Part shown: one piece after another, positions 23,675-31,838 of the stretch
Numbering within the stretch: position 1 is the stretch's first letter
How the letters are laid out: each line of letters opens with the position of its first letter
Assembly (NCBI GenBank): GCA_015499985.1
Contig: JAAAUF010000473.1
Coordinates: 1 to 31,838 of the forward strand
Direction: 5' to 3'
DNA from: Haplosporangium gracile
Lineage: Eukaryota > Mortierellomycota > Mortierellomycetes > Mortierellales > Mortierellaceae
DNA length: 31,838 nt
The notes under the pieces: model-generated
What the model was told of the DNA's origin: nothing
Databases searched by the model: none
What the model saw: only the letters and a program-made list of their open reading frames with translations
Made by a program: the position numbers and the translations under genes

Positions 23675-24045
23675 GGGATCCCATTGACCAGCCATTCCCA
23701 CTTGCTTCCCTTTCCCTGTCCATTGCTCCTTATCCCCCTTAGACGGTTATTTTTCGCCCCCTTTTCACCTCGCTCTTTACCCACTCGTTCACTCACTCCC
23801 AAAGATCATACATACTTAGCCTCCCTCCCTTTTCAGTCATCTCTCCGCAACAAAAAAAACAACACAGACCACCATCACGCCACTTTCTCCACCAATACTA
23901 CTGCTTCATTTCTTCTTACAAGTTCCTCTTCTTTTTTCAGGGTTATTCCATCGTCCATACATTATTTTCCGCTTCATTTCAATTGCTCTCTCAATCTCAC
24001 TCTTCTCACCTTCGTTTTTTTTTTCCGATCCAAGTCTTTGGTTAT

Positions 24046-25769
24046 ATGCCCCAATCGACATTGCTCGACACACAATATCAACATCAACAACAGCAACAGT
24101 CCCACTTTTCATCCCTGCACCAACAGCAACAACACATGTCCACCTCAACAAACTCAACTCTATTCGGGCCTGATTCGTCGTCGTCATCCGAGGCGGCATC
24201 GTCGTCGGTGTTCGAAGCAGCACAACGTGTCCACTACTCAACTTCGCCGACCTCTTCCTCTTTTTCATCGTATCGTCCACAACACTCACGACAGAACTCG
24301 AGAGATCCAGCCTTTTATTCGGACAACAATGCCAACGGTAATACATTCCTCCCCAGCCTCGTCTCGGACCCATCGTCGCACAACAACCAGCCGCAGAGCC
24401 GATCCTCATCATTTTCGTCTACTACATCGGAGTCGTCCTCCTCCACTTCGTATTCTGAGCGCCACGACCACCATCATCCTCACTTTTATCACGAGCAACA
24501 AAAGACTTCAGAGCCCGCCGCTTATGGATACCAACGGAATCATTCGCTGCACATCTATCAAGCCCACGCCAACAATAGCAACAATAACAATGATGCACAA
24601 TCGCCCTCGAGCCACCTGTTGCCTCAATTACCAGCCGAACCATTTGCTGTCTACTCTCTAAACCAACACCAACGCTACAACAACAGTCATCATCAACAAC
24701 AACCCCATAGAGACACTTCACTCCCCCAGTTGATGTCCTCTTCGCCAAGACGAGCCTCCAAGAACGGCGACGGAGTCTTCGGAGGGATCATACCAGATCA
24801 CGACGACCACCAAGGTATCCCCCTCAGGTCATCATCTCGACCCATCCACTCACGTCAATCGAGTTCGGCCAGTACAACAGCTGCTGCTGCTTCTGTAAAT
24901 ATCGCTCATCTCCATCTGCATGACCATCCACCAACATCAACCTCATCCTCTTCTTCTTCCCCTACTTTTAATTCCTCCTCCTCCAACAATAACACAGCAG
25001 CCACTTCGTCCCTTTTCCAGGCACGCCACTCCCCACCTTCTCCACATTCGCCCTCACTCCTCTTCCCTTCGTCGTCGTCACACCACCACCCCTTATCGTC
25101 GTCGGCCTCGAACTCCTCCTCAGCCTTCTTGGGACCTGCATCGTCTTCATCATCGTCTAGATCCCCTCAGACCCCTCCTCTGACCCCCTCGCCCCGCAAG
25201 CACGACAGCTCTCTACCTCTTCAAGGCCACCACTCCCACCATCACCATTACCAAGGTCAGCAACAACACCATCCCGCAGGTGGAGTTGGTCATCGCCAAA
25301 CATCAGCAACAGGAGCAGGGGTACGAGGACTACTAGGCCCAGTCTCGTCAGCAGCACATGCAAAAAAGGCGATACACAAGGTCCTGACGCACGAACCTGG
25401 ATGTGTCAAGAGTCGTCGGTTGGCTCATATCCTCTCGGAACAAAAACGGCGCGAGAAAATTAATGGCGGCTTTGATGAACTCAAAAGTGTCATCCCCGAG
25501 TAAGTGTTTTTTTTTTTTGTTTTTTGTTTTTTTGCCCCCCCTCCCCCCCCCCCTACCTCTTTCTTTATTATGTTATGTCCATTTCGTACAGCTGTGCACA
25601 AAATACGGATTCCAAGGCAACCATCCTGAGAAAAGCTACGGCATACATTCTCTTATTGGAAGAAGAGTTGAAGCGGTACAGCGATACCTACCCAAGGCCG
25701 TCAGACGACCCTGCATCTCCACCACCACCACCTTCTTCTCATCACCTGGATTATATCCATCGTCAGTAA
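24046..25769 (+). CDS. Basic helix-loop-helix transcription factor
   Basis: It is a predicted nuclear DNA-binding regulator. Exons 24046-25499 and 25592-25769 are joined by a 92-nt GT-AG intron that splits an Asp codon between helix 1 and the loop (543 aa). The bHLH domain spans about 456-514: basic region SRRLAHILSEQKRREKI with H461, E465 and R469, helix 1 (GGFDELKSVIP), and helix 2 (SKATILRKATAYILLLEEEL). The His-Glu-Arg pattern marks class B factors that bind CACGTG. Only a short heptad stretch follows helix 2, so a long leucine zipper is absent. Residues 1-440 are disordered, with runs of Ser, His, Gln and Asn and many SP/TP sites; the last 25 residues are Pro-rich. ATG 24046 is the first in frame; upstream is T/C-rich leader. 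It resembles fungal bHLH proteins distantly related to the Mlx/Rtg3 type, but I cannot name an ortholog or targets. Confidence 0.93.
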
Positions 25770-25770
25770 A

Positions 25771-25776
25771 AATAAA
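25771..25776 (+). terminator. AATAAA just after the bHLH stop
   Basis: AATAAA starts two bases after the bHLH stop codon. Only 177 bp separate this stop from that of the convergent kelch gene, so a short 3' UTR, overlapping 3' ends, or both are likely. Confidence 0.4.
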
Positions 25777-25946
25777 AAGCAGATCTTTGTGGGTTCTTTA
25801 AGAAAAAAAGTTTAGGTGGCAAAAGAAAGGATGGGAAGAATCTGTTACGAAGAATCCATTGTTTGAGATTATGGGATATTGGAAAAAATGTAATGAGGTG
25901 CCTCTTAAGACGGAGGGCGAGCTTGGTTGTTCACGGCGGGAGGATG

Positions 25947-28475
25947 CTACTGCTGTTGTTGGTGGCCATAGACGGGACCGCCACCAAATTGGTGTGATTC
26001 ACGGATTTCCCCAGTGGATTGATTTGGTGGCAACAGAGGGTTGACACTACCACGGACCACTGCAACTCCGCCATCGCTGCTGCTGCCGCCGCCATGGGAC
26101 GACTCTGGCATCGAATAAGTCGCCGAGAAGGTCGGGCTGACAGGGGTCATTTGTGACCGGGCGGCCACTAGTGGGCTAGGCGACAGGTTAGAATTCGAAG
26201 TCTGTGAATAAGGACGAACAAAGTAGGATTCGCTTCGTTGGGCTGCTGGGTTGGGGAGGACATAAGAACTGCCGTCTGCGGTTGTGGTCGTCTGGTATGG
26301 GTACCCTACTGCTACTGCTGATCCCCCGACTACTGCTGCTCCTCCTGCTACTCCTCCTGCTTCTGCTGCTGTAGCAGCATCGTCGTATTCCTGTTTTAAG
26401 TTTTGGTCAGCAGAGTGGCCGTAGACTGGGTGACCCGTAGTACTGACGACGGCTTGGTATTTGGAGGGTGCGCGCGAGATGAGTCCACCGTTGATGAGGG
26501 TCGGGCTGCTGTTCGAGTCCATGGCGTCTAGGCCCAATGAAGAGTAGTCCTGAGGGCTGTTGAGGTACCGTGGCGAATCTGTCGTCTGCACCGCATAGTC
26601 GTCGTCGATCAACTCGGGTTGTGCATAGGCCGTTATAACTTGTCCAAACTCTTGGTAGGGGCTCCGACGAATGGCGTCGGAGCTGGTTCCACGTCCTGTC
26701 GCATAAGCCTCTGCGTATCCTTGACCATTCGATGGATGCATCGCCTGGTAGGTGCCACCATTTTCGCTTCCACCATCCGGGTGAGCGGCGGCATAGTACG
26801 CAATCACAGGGGTGGGTCGCGCACTGCTGTTCTCGTCAAAGTTCCGGATAGGCTTATGTTCCTTCTGCAGGACATCCTCGTTCTTAAGAACCATACCCTT
26901 GGCCTGTCGCTCCTCCTCCTCCAGAATCCTGCGCCTCTGTCGTCGCTTGTAGTACCAGATTCCGAGACCAATAAGCCCCAGTAGAACAACGCCTCCAACA
27001 ATCAACCCAATCATGAGCCCTTTGCTCTTTGGTGGGACATAGATCTCGAGTGAATTGCCCCAAGACTGTGAGACACCATTCCAGACCGCCGCACTACTAT
27101 CAAAGTACTCTTGGGGTGGCACTGCAGCGGGGGTCAAGAAGTCCAGAGACTTGAGCCCACCATGCATGAAGATCTGGTTCCCGCCCCTCCCGATCAAAGT
27201 CGCGCCTCGGAAAACATTGTTCCGGGGTCCACCCTCGGCCAATGCCAGCGCGGTGGCAGTGGCCTGGTTGGCGGCGAAGGTTTGGACGAGTTGGAGGCTC
27301 TGGCTGTTGCCGCCTCTGTTTCCTGGGAAGATGTAAATAGTTGAGTCAGAGATTGGATAGGCGACCGATCCGCGAGTTGTCGCGGTCAGAGTACCGGCAT
27401 TGCCAAACATTACCACCGCTATGAGAATAATGAATAAAAATAAATGCATAGGGTGGGTGCGCCCATTTGACAAAAAGACGAGTGAGCATTTTTTCTTTTG
27501 TGTGCATGTTTGTTTGTATGCATTTGGCTGTAAAGGGGGAAACAGAATGGAATGCTGCAGCATATGAAATCCATAGCAAGAAAAAAAAAGCTTACTCGAA
27601 GAAGGCGCCTGCTGGACGGGGAAGCTGGTGATACTGTTCCAGTCATTAATCTGTCCTGTCAACAAAGTCGAGTACCCACCCATGATGTAGGCAGTGCTAC
27701 CCATGACAGCCAATGAAAAATGACGGAACCCGTTTGGTGGCAACAGAGGCCCTCCACCGGGGACAACACCCCACCCGTTCGTTGTACCCGGCGCAGAGGG
27801 CGGTGTAGTCAGCGAAGTTCCGATTGCAAGCGTTACCGTCCACGTTCTGGTATCGAGGTAGTATGGCTGAGGCTGGCTGTTCCAGTTCAACGTGCAGACT
27901 ACCAGACCCGTCACTCCATCCTCCAATATCCTAGATTGGATGTAAACAGGGTTCAGGAACAAGTCTGTCGAGACCGCGGGTCCAAACTTGATACTTCCAG
28001 CATTTTGACTCCACTGTTGCGACCCAATATCATATACTAATAACTGTGCGCTGCCACCGACCACCACAATCCGACCATCATCCGTCGCAAAGCAGTCTGT
28101 CCAAGAAGGCGTAAGAGTAGGAGTCAGCTTATCATAAGTCATCGTCAAGGCCGGGATATGGACGGAGACTGGAGGGGCTGGCAAGTCGACCCAGGGAAAG
28201 GTATCCGGATGAGCACTCTGCCAGTTGTTTTGGGGTAGTTTGAGGGACGTGAAGTTAGCGTATTCGGACGAGAGAGGTGGAGTGCCGCCAAGGATGTAGA
28301 CCACGCCGCTGTGTTCGACTATACAGTGCCCCGCTCGGGGCCCGGGTCCTTTTGACTGAGCGTTGACGAGTTGGAGTGTTGACAGGCTGGCGGTGGCGAC
28401 AAGAAGTATCGACATCCATGTCAGTAACATCCTTGATGTCCTGTTGGTGTGTACAGTCGTATTGGTAGAGCGCAT
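25947..28475 (-). CDS. Kelch-repeat type I membrane protein
   Basis: It is predicted as a cell-surface or secretory-pathway protein. Exons run 28475-27596 and 27418-25947 with a 177-nt GT-AG intron (783 aa). A hydrophobic signal segment (about 17-36) ends at VNA|QS (39/40). M16 would give a more usual 24-residue signal peptide, so the true start may be 28430. The ectodomain carries kelch-like blades ending in Gly-Gly: RAGHCIVEHSGVVYILGG (47-64), a DGRIVVVGG segment, FSLAVMGSTAYIMGG, and NQIFMHGG (374-381). A transmembrane helix (about 428-447) is followed by WYYKRRQRRR, a stop-transfer signal that puts the tail in the cytoplasm. The tail (about 333 residues) is Ser/Pro/Gly/Ala-rich with a helical EEEERQ start and several tyrosines. 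Without the intron the frame stays open, so retention would insert 59 residues. The ligand and function are unknown. Confidence 0.88.
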   Translation of the reverse strand: MRSTNTTVHTNRTSRMLLTWMSILLVATASLSTLQLVNAQSKGPGPRAGHCIVEHSGVVYILGGTPPLSSEYANFTSLKLPQNNWQSAHPDTFPWVDLPAPPVSVHIPALTMTYDKLTPTLTPSWTDCFATDDGRIVVVGGSAQLLVYDIGSQQWSQNAGSIKFGPAVSTDLFLNPVYIQSRILEDGVTGLVVCTLNWNSQPQPYYLDTRTWTVTLAIGTSLTTPPSAPGTTNGWGVVPGGGPLLPPNGFRHFSLAVMGSTAYIMGGYSTLLTGQINDWNSITSFPVQQAPSSSKLFFSCYGFHMLQHSILFPPLQPNAYKQTCTQKKKCSLVFLSNGRTHPMHLFLFIILIAVVMFGNAGTLTATTRGSVAYPISDSTIYIFPGNRGGNSQSLQLVQTFAANQATATALALAEGGPRNNVFRGATLIGRGGNQIFMHGGLKSLDFLTPAAVPPQEYFDSSAAVWNGVSQSWGNSLEIYVPPKSKGLMIGLIVGGVVLLGLIGLGIWYYKRRQRRRILEEEERQAKGMVLKNEDVLQKEHKPIRNFDENSSARPTPVIAYYAAAHPDGGSENGGTYQAMHPSNGQGYAEAYATGRGTSSDAIRRSPYQEFGQVITAYAQPELIDDDYAVQTTDSPRYLNSPQDYSSLGLDAMDSNSSPTLINGGLISRAPSKYQAVVSTTGHPVYGHSADQNLKQEYDDAATAAEAGGVAGGAAVVGGSAVAVGYPYQTTTTADGSSYVLPNPAAQRSESYFVRPYSQTSNSNLSPSPLVAARSQMTPVSPTFSATYSMPESSHGGGSSSDGGVAVVRGSVNPLLPPNQSTGEIRESHQFGGGPVYGHQQQQ

Positions 28476-29697
28476 CTTTTGTGTCGTTGTTTTTTCGTTC
28501 CTGGAGGTTGGCGCAAAGGAATTTTAAACCAGACGCGGATGTGGATGGAATAGGCAGAGTATGAATGTGGTGTGTGTCGAAAACTTTAATTCCTCGGCTC
28601 TACTGGTCTCCTTTTTTCTGCCGTGGATAGGTGAATTAAGTGAAAAGAAGTGGGTGGAGATATGTCGTGAAGGGAATGCTCGACGACAAACGTTGAGAAT
28701 GAAAGAAAGGTGGGAAGAAAGTGAACAGGAGTGGAGGAGAAGTAGGTGGAGAAGGTAAGGGAAAGGACAAGGGGGAGGGGCATGAGCAGAAAGAACTTGC
28801 TGAAGGAAGAAGGAGAAGAAACAAAAAACACAAAAACACAAAACACGATATCCTCTCAAGAAAAAAGAAAGTCAACAAGAGACATGGTTTGAGAACTTGA
28901 GAGCACCAACTCTGCTCTCTCACTTCTCTCTCTCTCTCTCTTTTCTCGCAAAACAAAAAAAAAACAAACCGACTCACAAGTGACTGCAGCCACTCCCTCA
29001 ACTCCCTCGCCCTCCATGTGTGTCTTTATTTATTGGTGCAGTATTTCTCACTGCACTGCATTGACCCACTACCACAGGTCTCCAAATGGGTCATGGACCA
29101 GAGAGAAAAAGTTGAGGGGAGGAAAAAGAGAAGAGGAAGAGAGGAATGCACACAAACAGAGTCGACGAAAGGGCGCATACCTGAGCAACTGTACACAACG
29201 CGGCGTCGACCTTTTGGTTCTCTGTTCAACATGCAAGGGCAATCGAGAGAGAGAGAATACCCTTTGCAAAAATTAATAGACAAAATAAACAGAACAGCAA
29301 CGACAAACAAATAAACAAAGCGAGGATAGCGCGCGCACGCGTTCACCACCTGCTTTCTCGATCGGAGTGAACTCTTTTCTGCTCTCGCCTCTCCTCCCCC
29401 TGTTCTGACGTTTTTTGTTTTATGGTCGCTTTGGCCAGGGTGCGCGTTCGGCCAGAGTAGGGGGAGGAGAGTTTCGAGATGGGTTTCCACAGTCGTGCCA
29501 ATTGGTCAGTTTTTTGGACAGCAAAAAATCCGAGCTCAGGCCACTGTGGACTACCAACTGAACACATACAGACATATATGAAAAAAGGTAATTCCAGGAT
29601 GCTCTTGTTTTCAAGTGTAGTTTTGGTCGTGGAATGGCATTCGCCACCAGAATATATTTACAAAAAGCATAGTCAGCTATTTCAGAAAAACACTCTT
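28476..29697. other. Intergenic: kelch gene promoter and methyltransferase 3' end
   Basis: This 1.2 kb lies upstream of the kelch gene and downstream of the methyltransferase, both on the minus strand. It should hold the kelch promoter and leader on the right of 28475 and the methyltransferase 3' UTR near 29697. A (CT)n tract is at about 28924-28942. Open frames here are low-complexity on both strands and I do not support any as a gene. Confidence 0.6.
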
Positions 29698-30683
29698 TTA
29701 CGGCTTGGAGGCGCAAACAGAGTACATCAGAGGCAGCATGGGACCCATCGAGCGCCAGCGAGGGCCCTCCTCAACATGCTCCGAAGTCATGGCCTTGTAA
29801 GGCCTGAAAAAATTGGAATAAGGGTACTCCTTGAAATGAGTTAAATGCATGCCGGCCTTGACCAACGATCCAATTGTGTCCGAAAGTCCCCAGCAGAATT
29901 CGACACTGGCGTTGGAGTTTCTGAAATCCTGAACGCCTTCTTGGTACTTGAAGTTTGGCATGACTTCCCCGCCAGTGTTGGTGTAGGCGACGTAATCGGA
30001 AACTCCACCCGATTCGTGGATGGGCTCGCCGGCGCTGGTGTAGGGATATTCGTGAACCATGTCCTGGTTGAAGATGTAGCAGACTGGATGGAAGTCGATG
30101 AAAACGATGCGTCCGCCTGGCTTTAAGATCTTGTGGACGCCTCTTCCCCATCTCTAAGGACACACGGAGAGGATGAATAAAAAATAAGCTGGTCAGTATC
30201 AATTGCGCGGGTATGTGTTGCACCGAGCGTGTTCCTACTCGATAGCGTCAAACGTCCTATTACCTCGAGGTCAACCAGCCAGTTGACGGTTCCATAGCTG
30301 ACAAAGACGACATCAAACTGGTTTGTCTCAATGGTATCAAAGTACTCAAACACATCGGCACGGACAAAAGTGGCCTGTATGCCCGAGTCCTTGGCCAACT
30401 TTGTCGCAAACTCGATAGCGTTGTCACTGATGTCGACTCCAGTAGGGTTCTCAGCACCAAGCCGGGTGACAAGACTGAGTGTGTCCTGGCCAGCGTTACA
30501 TTGGAGATGGCACACTGTGAGACCGGCAAGGTTTCCCAGGAGTCCGATTTCCTCTGGGTAGAGGGTTGATCCTTTGTTGCGGAAGAAGCCGTCCTGGTCG
30601 ACCTTGTGACTATTGTGGGCGACAACGGCTTCGTTCCATGAGGCACGGTTCTGTTCGTGGGCGTCGATTGCGATGTTGCTCAT
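29698..30683 (-). CDS. Class I SAM-dependent methyltransferase
   Basis: It is predicted to transfer a methyl group from S-adenosylmethionine to an unidentified acceptor. Exons 30683-30264 and 30153-29698 flank a 110-nt GT-AG intron in phase 0 (291 aa). The Rossmann fold shows motif I VCHLQCNAGQDTLSL (57-71), acidic loop TGVDISDNAIEFA with D84 as the likely ribose ligand, motif ATFVRADVFEY, and motif IV FDVVFVSYGTVNWL. After the intron comes RWGRGVHKILKPGGRIVFIDFH, the usual post-motif segment. The C-terminal part (about 170-291) is rich in Tyr, Phe and Gly and may shape substrate binding. There is no signal or membrane segment, so it is probably cytosolic. M1 (MSNIAID) is chosen because a likely 5' UTR acceptor (30731) lies between it and an upstream in-frame ATG at 30821. 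The family is broad and I cannot assign a substrate. Confidence 0.92.
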
Positions 30684-30730
30684 TGTTTGTATGCTGGTAA
30701 TAGGAAGCGGGTTCTCTGGGTTTCGTTTGG

Positions 30731-30867
30731 CTGCGAAAAAGAAGGGAAGGGGGATGAAGTTGTGAGGAAAGAAAGAAGAATGGGAAAAATGTTCCCTTTT
30801 TATTTCTGCATATACGGACATGAATGTGACCGGTAAGGCGTTTTGTCCGCTCCAAGGGATCCCTCAC
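30731..30867 (-). other. Probable 5' UTR intron of the methyltransferase gene
   Basis: On the minus strand a GTGAGG donor at 30867 and a T/C-rich tract ending in CGCAG at 30731 delimit a 137-nt GT-AG intron, 48 nt before the start codon at 30683. Removing it would delete the in-frame upstream ATG at 30821. This rests on splice-site appearance only. Confidence 0.5.
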
Positions 30868-31514
30868 CTAGAAATCGCAAACTTGGCAAATAGATCCACT
30901 GCTCCAAAGACGGCGCCGGCGCAAATAGCGTCGATCTGCGTGCAGGCTGTGATTTGTTGAAAGTAAAGAACATACCCGGGGTTTCAGCTGGCTCAGTCGT
31001 TTGGTAATTGACCGTGAGAGAGAAAAAGGGTTACTTTGTCGCCATATTAGGCAGAGTGATCAAAGTGATCAAAGTTGATAGACAGCACGCATCAATGCAT
31101 GAGATGTGCACTTGTAGCTTATGCTTCCTCATACTACAATACCAATGGTACACCTAGGCGAATATCTATTCGTACACAACAAAAGGCCCCCTCTTATCTG
31201 TTCCACACCCCTAGCCCCCTCCCCCCTTCCAACCACTTCTTCTTGTCTCTCTTCCCTGTGGTTCAAATGGTCAAGGTTCAAAGTGACAACTTTGAAGTGA
31301 AGTCAATATGGAAGTATGTATGATTTAAGGCATTCTGCGACCAATCAGATCGGGTGGCTCAGACACCTCTTTCTTTCTCTCTCTCTCTCTCGCCTTTCTA
31401 CCGTATTTCCCTCTCTTCTTTTTTTCATCCATCTCACACTTCCAACAACACTCACCCTACAATCCCTCCACGAACCAACTCTCCCTCTCAGGAAAACAAC
31501 AACAAACAACAACA
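30868..31514. promoter_or_regulatory. Divergent promoter between methyltransferase and Aly/REF genes
   Basis: About 650 bp separate the methyltransferase leader (minus) from the Aly/REF start (plus). The region holds the direct repeat GTGATCAAA (about 31058-31073), a CCAATCA motif at 31341-31347, and a T/C-rich initiator-like tract (31360-31445) leading into an A/C-rich leader before ATG 31515. No gene is visible in it. Confidence 0.5.
31341..31347 (+). promoter_or_regulatory. CCAAT box (CCAATCA)
   Basis: CCAATCA matches the binding core of the HAP/NF-Y complex and lies 168-174 nt upstream of the Aly/REF ATG, a usual distance. It could also serve the divergent methyltransferase gene, since the box works in either orientation. 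Confidence 0.5.
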
Positions 31515-31838
31515 ATGGCTGCAAGATTCCTCGACATGGCTTTGGATGACGTCGCCAAATCTCGTGCTGCCAACAACATGAGCCCCGCCAGCAGACGTGG
31601 TGGTGCCCGCGGTGCTGGCGGTCTCGGTGGCGCTGGTGCTGTCTCTGGACGGGATAGCCCTAATCGCTTCAACCGCTCCTCTCCCTACAGTGTAAGCTCT
31701 CTTAACAGGAAGACAGGAAAAAAAAAGCTACTTTGGCTTTTTGTTGTTTTGTTCGTCGCTCAGTCAGGTTGGAATCTGACTCATGAACGAAAGTAAGGAA
31801 ACAATAAGAGATGCTAATCCACATCTCCCCTTTTTTTT
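31515..31838 (+). CDS. Aly/REF-type mRNA export adaptor, 5' end only (runs off window)
   Basis: Aly/REF (Yra1) proteins bind mRNA in the nucleus and link the UAP56/Sub2 helicase and TREX to the export receptor. Exon 1 (31515-31691, 59 codons) begins MAARFLDMALDDVAKSRAA, which matches the N-terminal UAP56-binding motif (LDMSLDDIIK-type) of this family, followed by a Gly/Ala/Arg-rich stretch with RRGG, as in the RGG linker before the RRM. The start has a good context (ACAACAATGGCT). A GTAAGC donor follows at 31692. An acceptor at 31763 and donor at 31793 could bound a 29-nt exon, but its peptide does not clearly match the family, so I leave the continuation open. The RRM lies beyond the window. 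Another protein with a UAP56-binding motif is possible. Confidence 0.7.

Noticed and set aside
23684..24661. 325-codon frame overlapping the start of the bHLH gene
   Set aside because: It is a shifted frame across the bHLH leader and its repetitive codons. The peptide is Thr/His/Arg-rich noise, while the other frame leads to a real bHLH domain.
30684..30821. 46-residue N-terminal extension of the methyltransferase from ATG 30821
   Set aside because: The extension is low-complexity and crosses a good acceptor, so it is more likely a 5' UTR intron.
1..31838. tRNA, snRNA, rRNA, CRISPR and intact transposon signatures
   Set aside because: No B-box with matching A-box, U2/U5/U6 core, spaced direct repeat array or transposase/reverse-transcriptase motif was seen by eye. 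tRNAscan-SE, Infernal and RepeatMasker would be decisive.

Overview
The window looks like nuclear DNA of a filamentous fungus, probably an early-diverging one; Mortierella-like Mucoromycota is my best guess, at roughly even odds. The reasons are spliced genes with GTRAGN donors and CTAAC/CTAAT-like branch sites, pyrimidine-rich leaders ending in A/C-rich stretches before the ATG, long Ser/His/Gln/Asn runs in a regulator, and a surface kelch protein with a long disordered tail. There are no bacterial operons, CRISPR arrays, intact transposons, or rRNA/tRNA genes that I could recognise.

Layout. 1-7788: gene-free, low-complexity DNA. 7789-11221 (+): an eight-exon gene for cytosolic peptide:N-glycanase (PNG1), 421 aa by my splice model, with zinc-binding cysteines and a complete Cys-His-Asp triad. 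11222 to about 23660: a second gene-free block of about 12.4 kb with microsatellites, short tandem duplications and one diverged duplication of about 190 bp. 24046-25769 (+): a two-exon bHLH transcription factor, 543 aa, with class B (CACGTG-type) basic-region residues. 25947-28475 (-): a two-exon type I membrane protein, 783 aa, with a kelch-like ectodomain and a disordered tail of about 330 residues; it converges on the bHLH gene with 177 bp between the stop codons. 29698-30683 (-): a two-exon class I SAM-dependent methyltransferase, 291 aa. 31515 to the window edge (+): the 5' end of an Aly/REF (Yra1-type) mRNA-export adaptor, divergent from the methyltransferase.

The genes belong to unrelated housekeeping or regulatory pathways: glycoprotein quality control, transcription, cell surface, methyl transfer and mRNA export. 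I see no sign that they form a cluster or joint system. The right third is compact, with one convergent and one divergent pair, while the left two thirds hold a single gene. The most distinctive points are the intact catalytic triad of PNG1, the receptor-like architecture of the kelch protein, the large gene-free blocks and the diverged tandem duplication inside one of them. I did not find a convincing new biological system.
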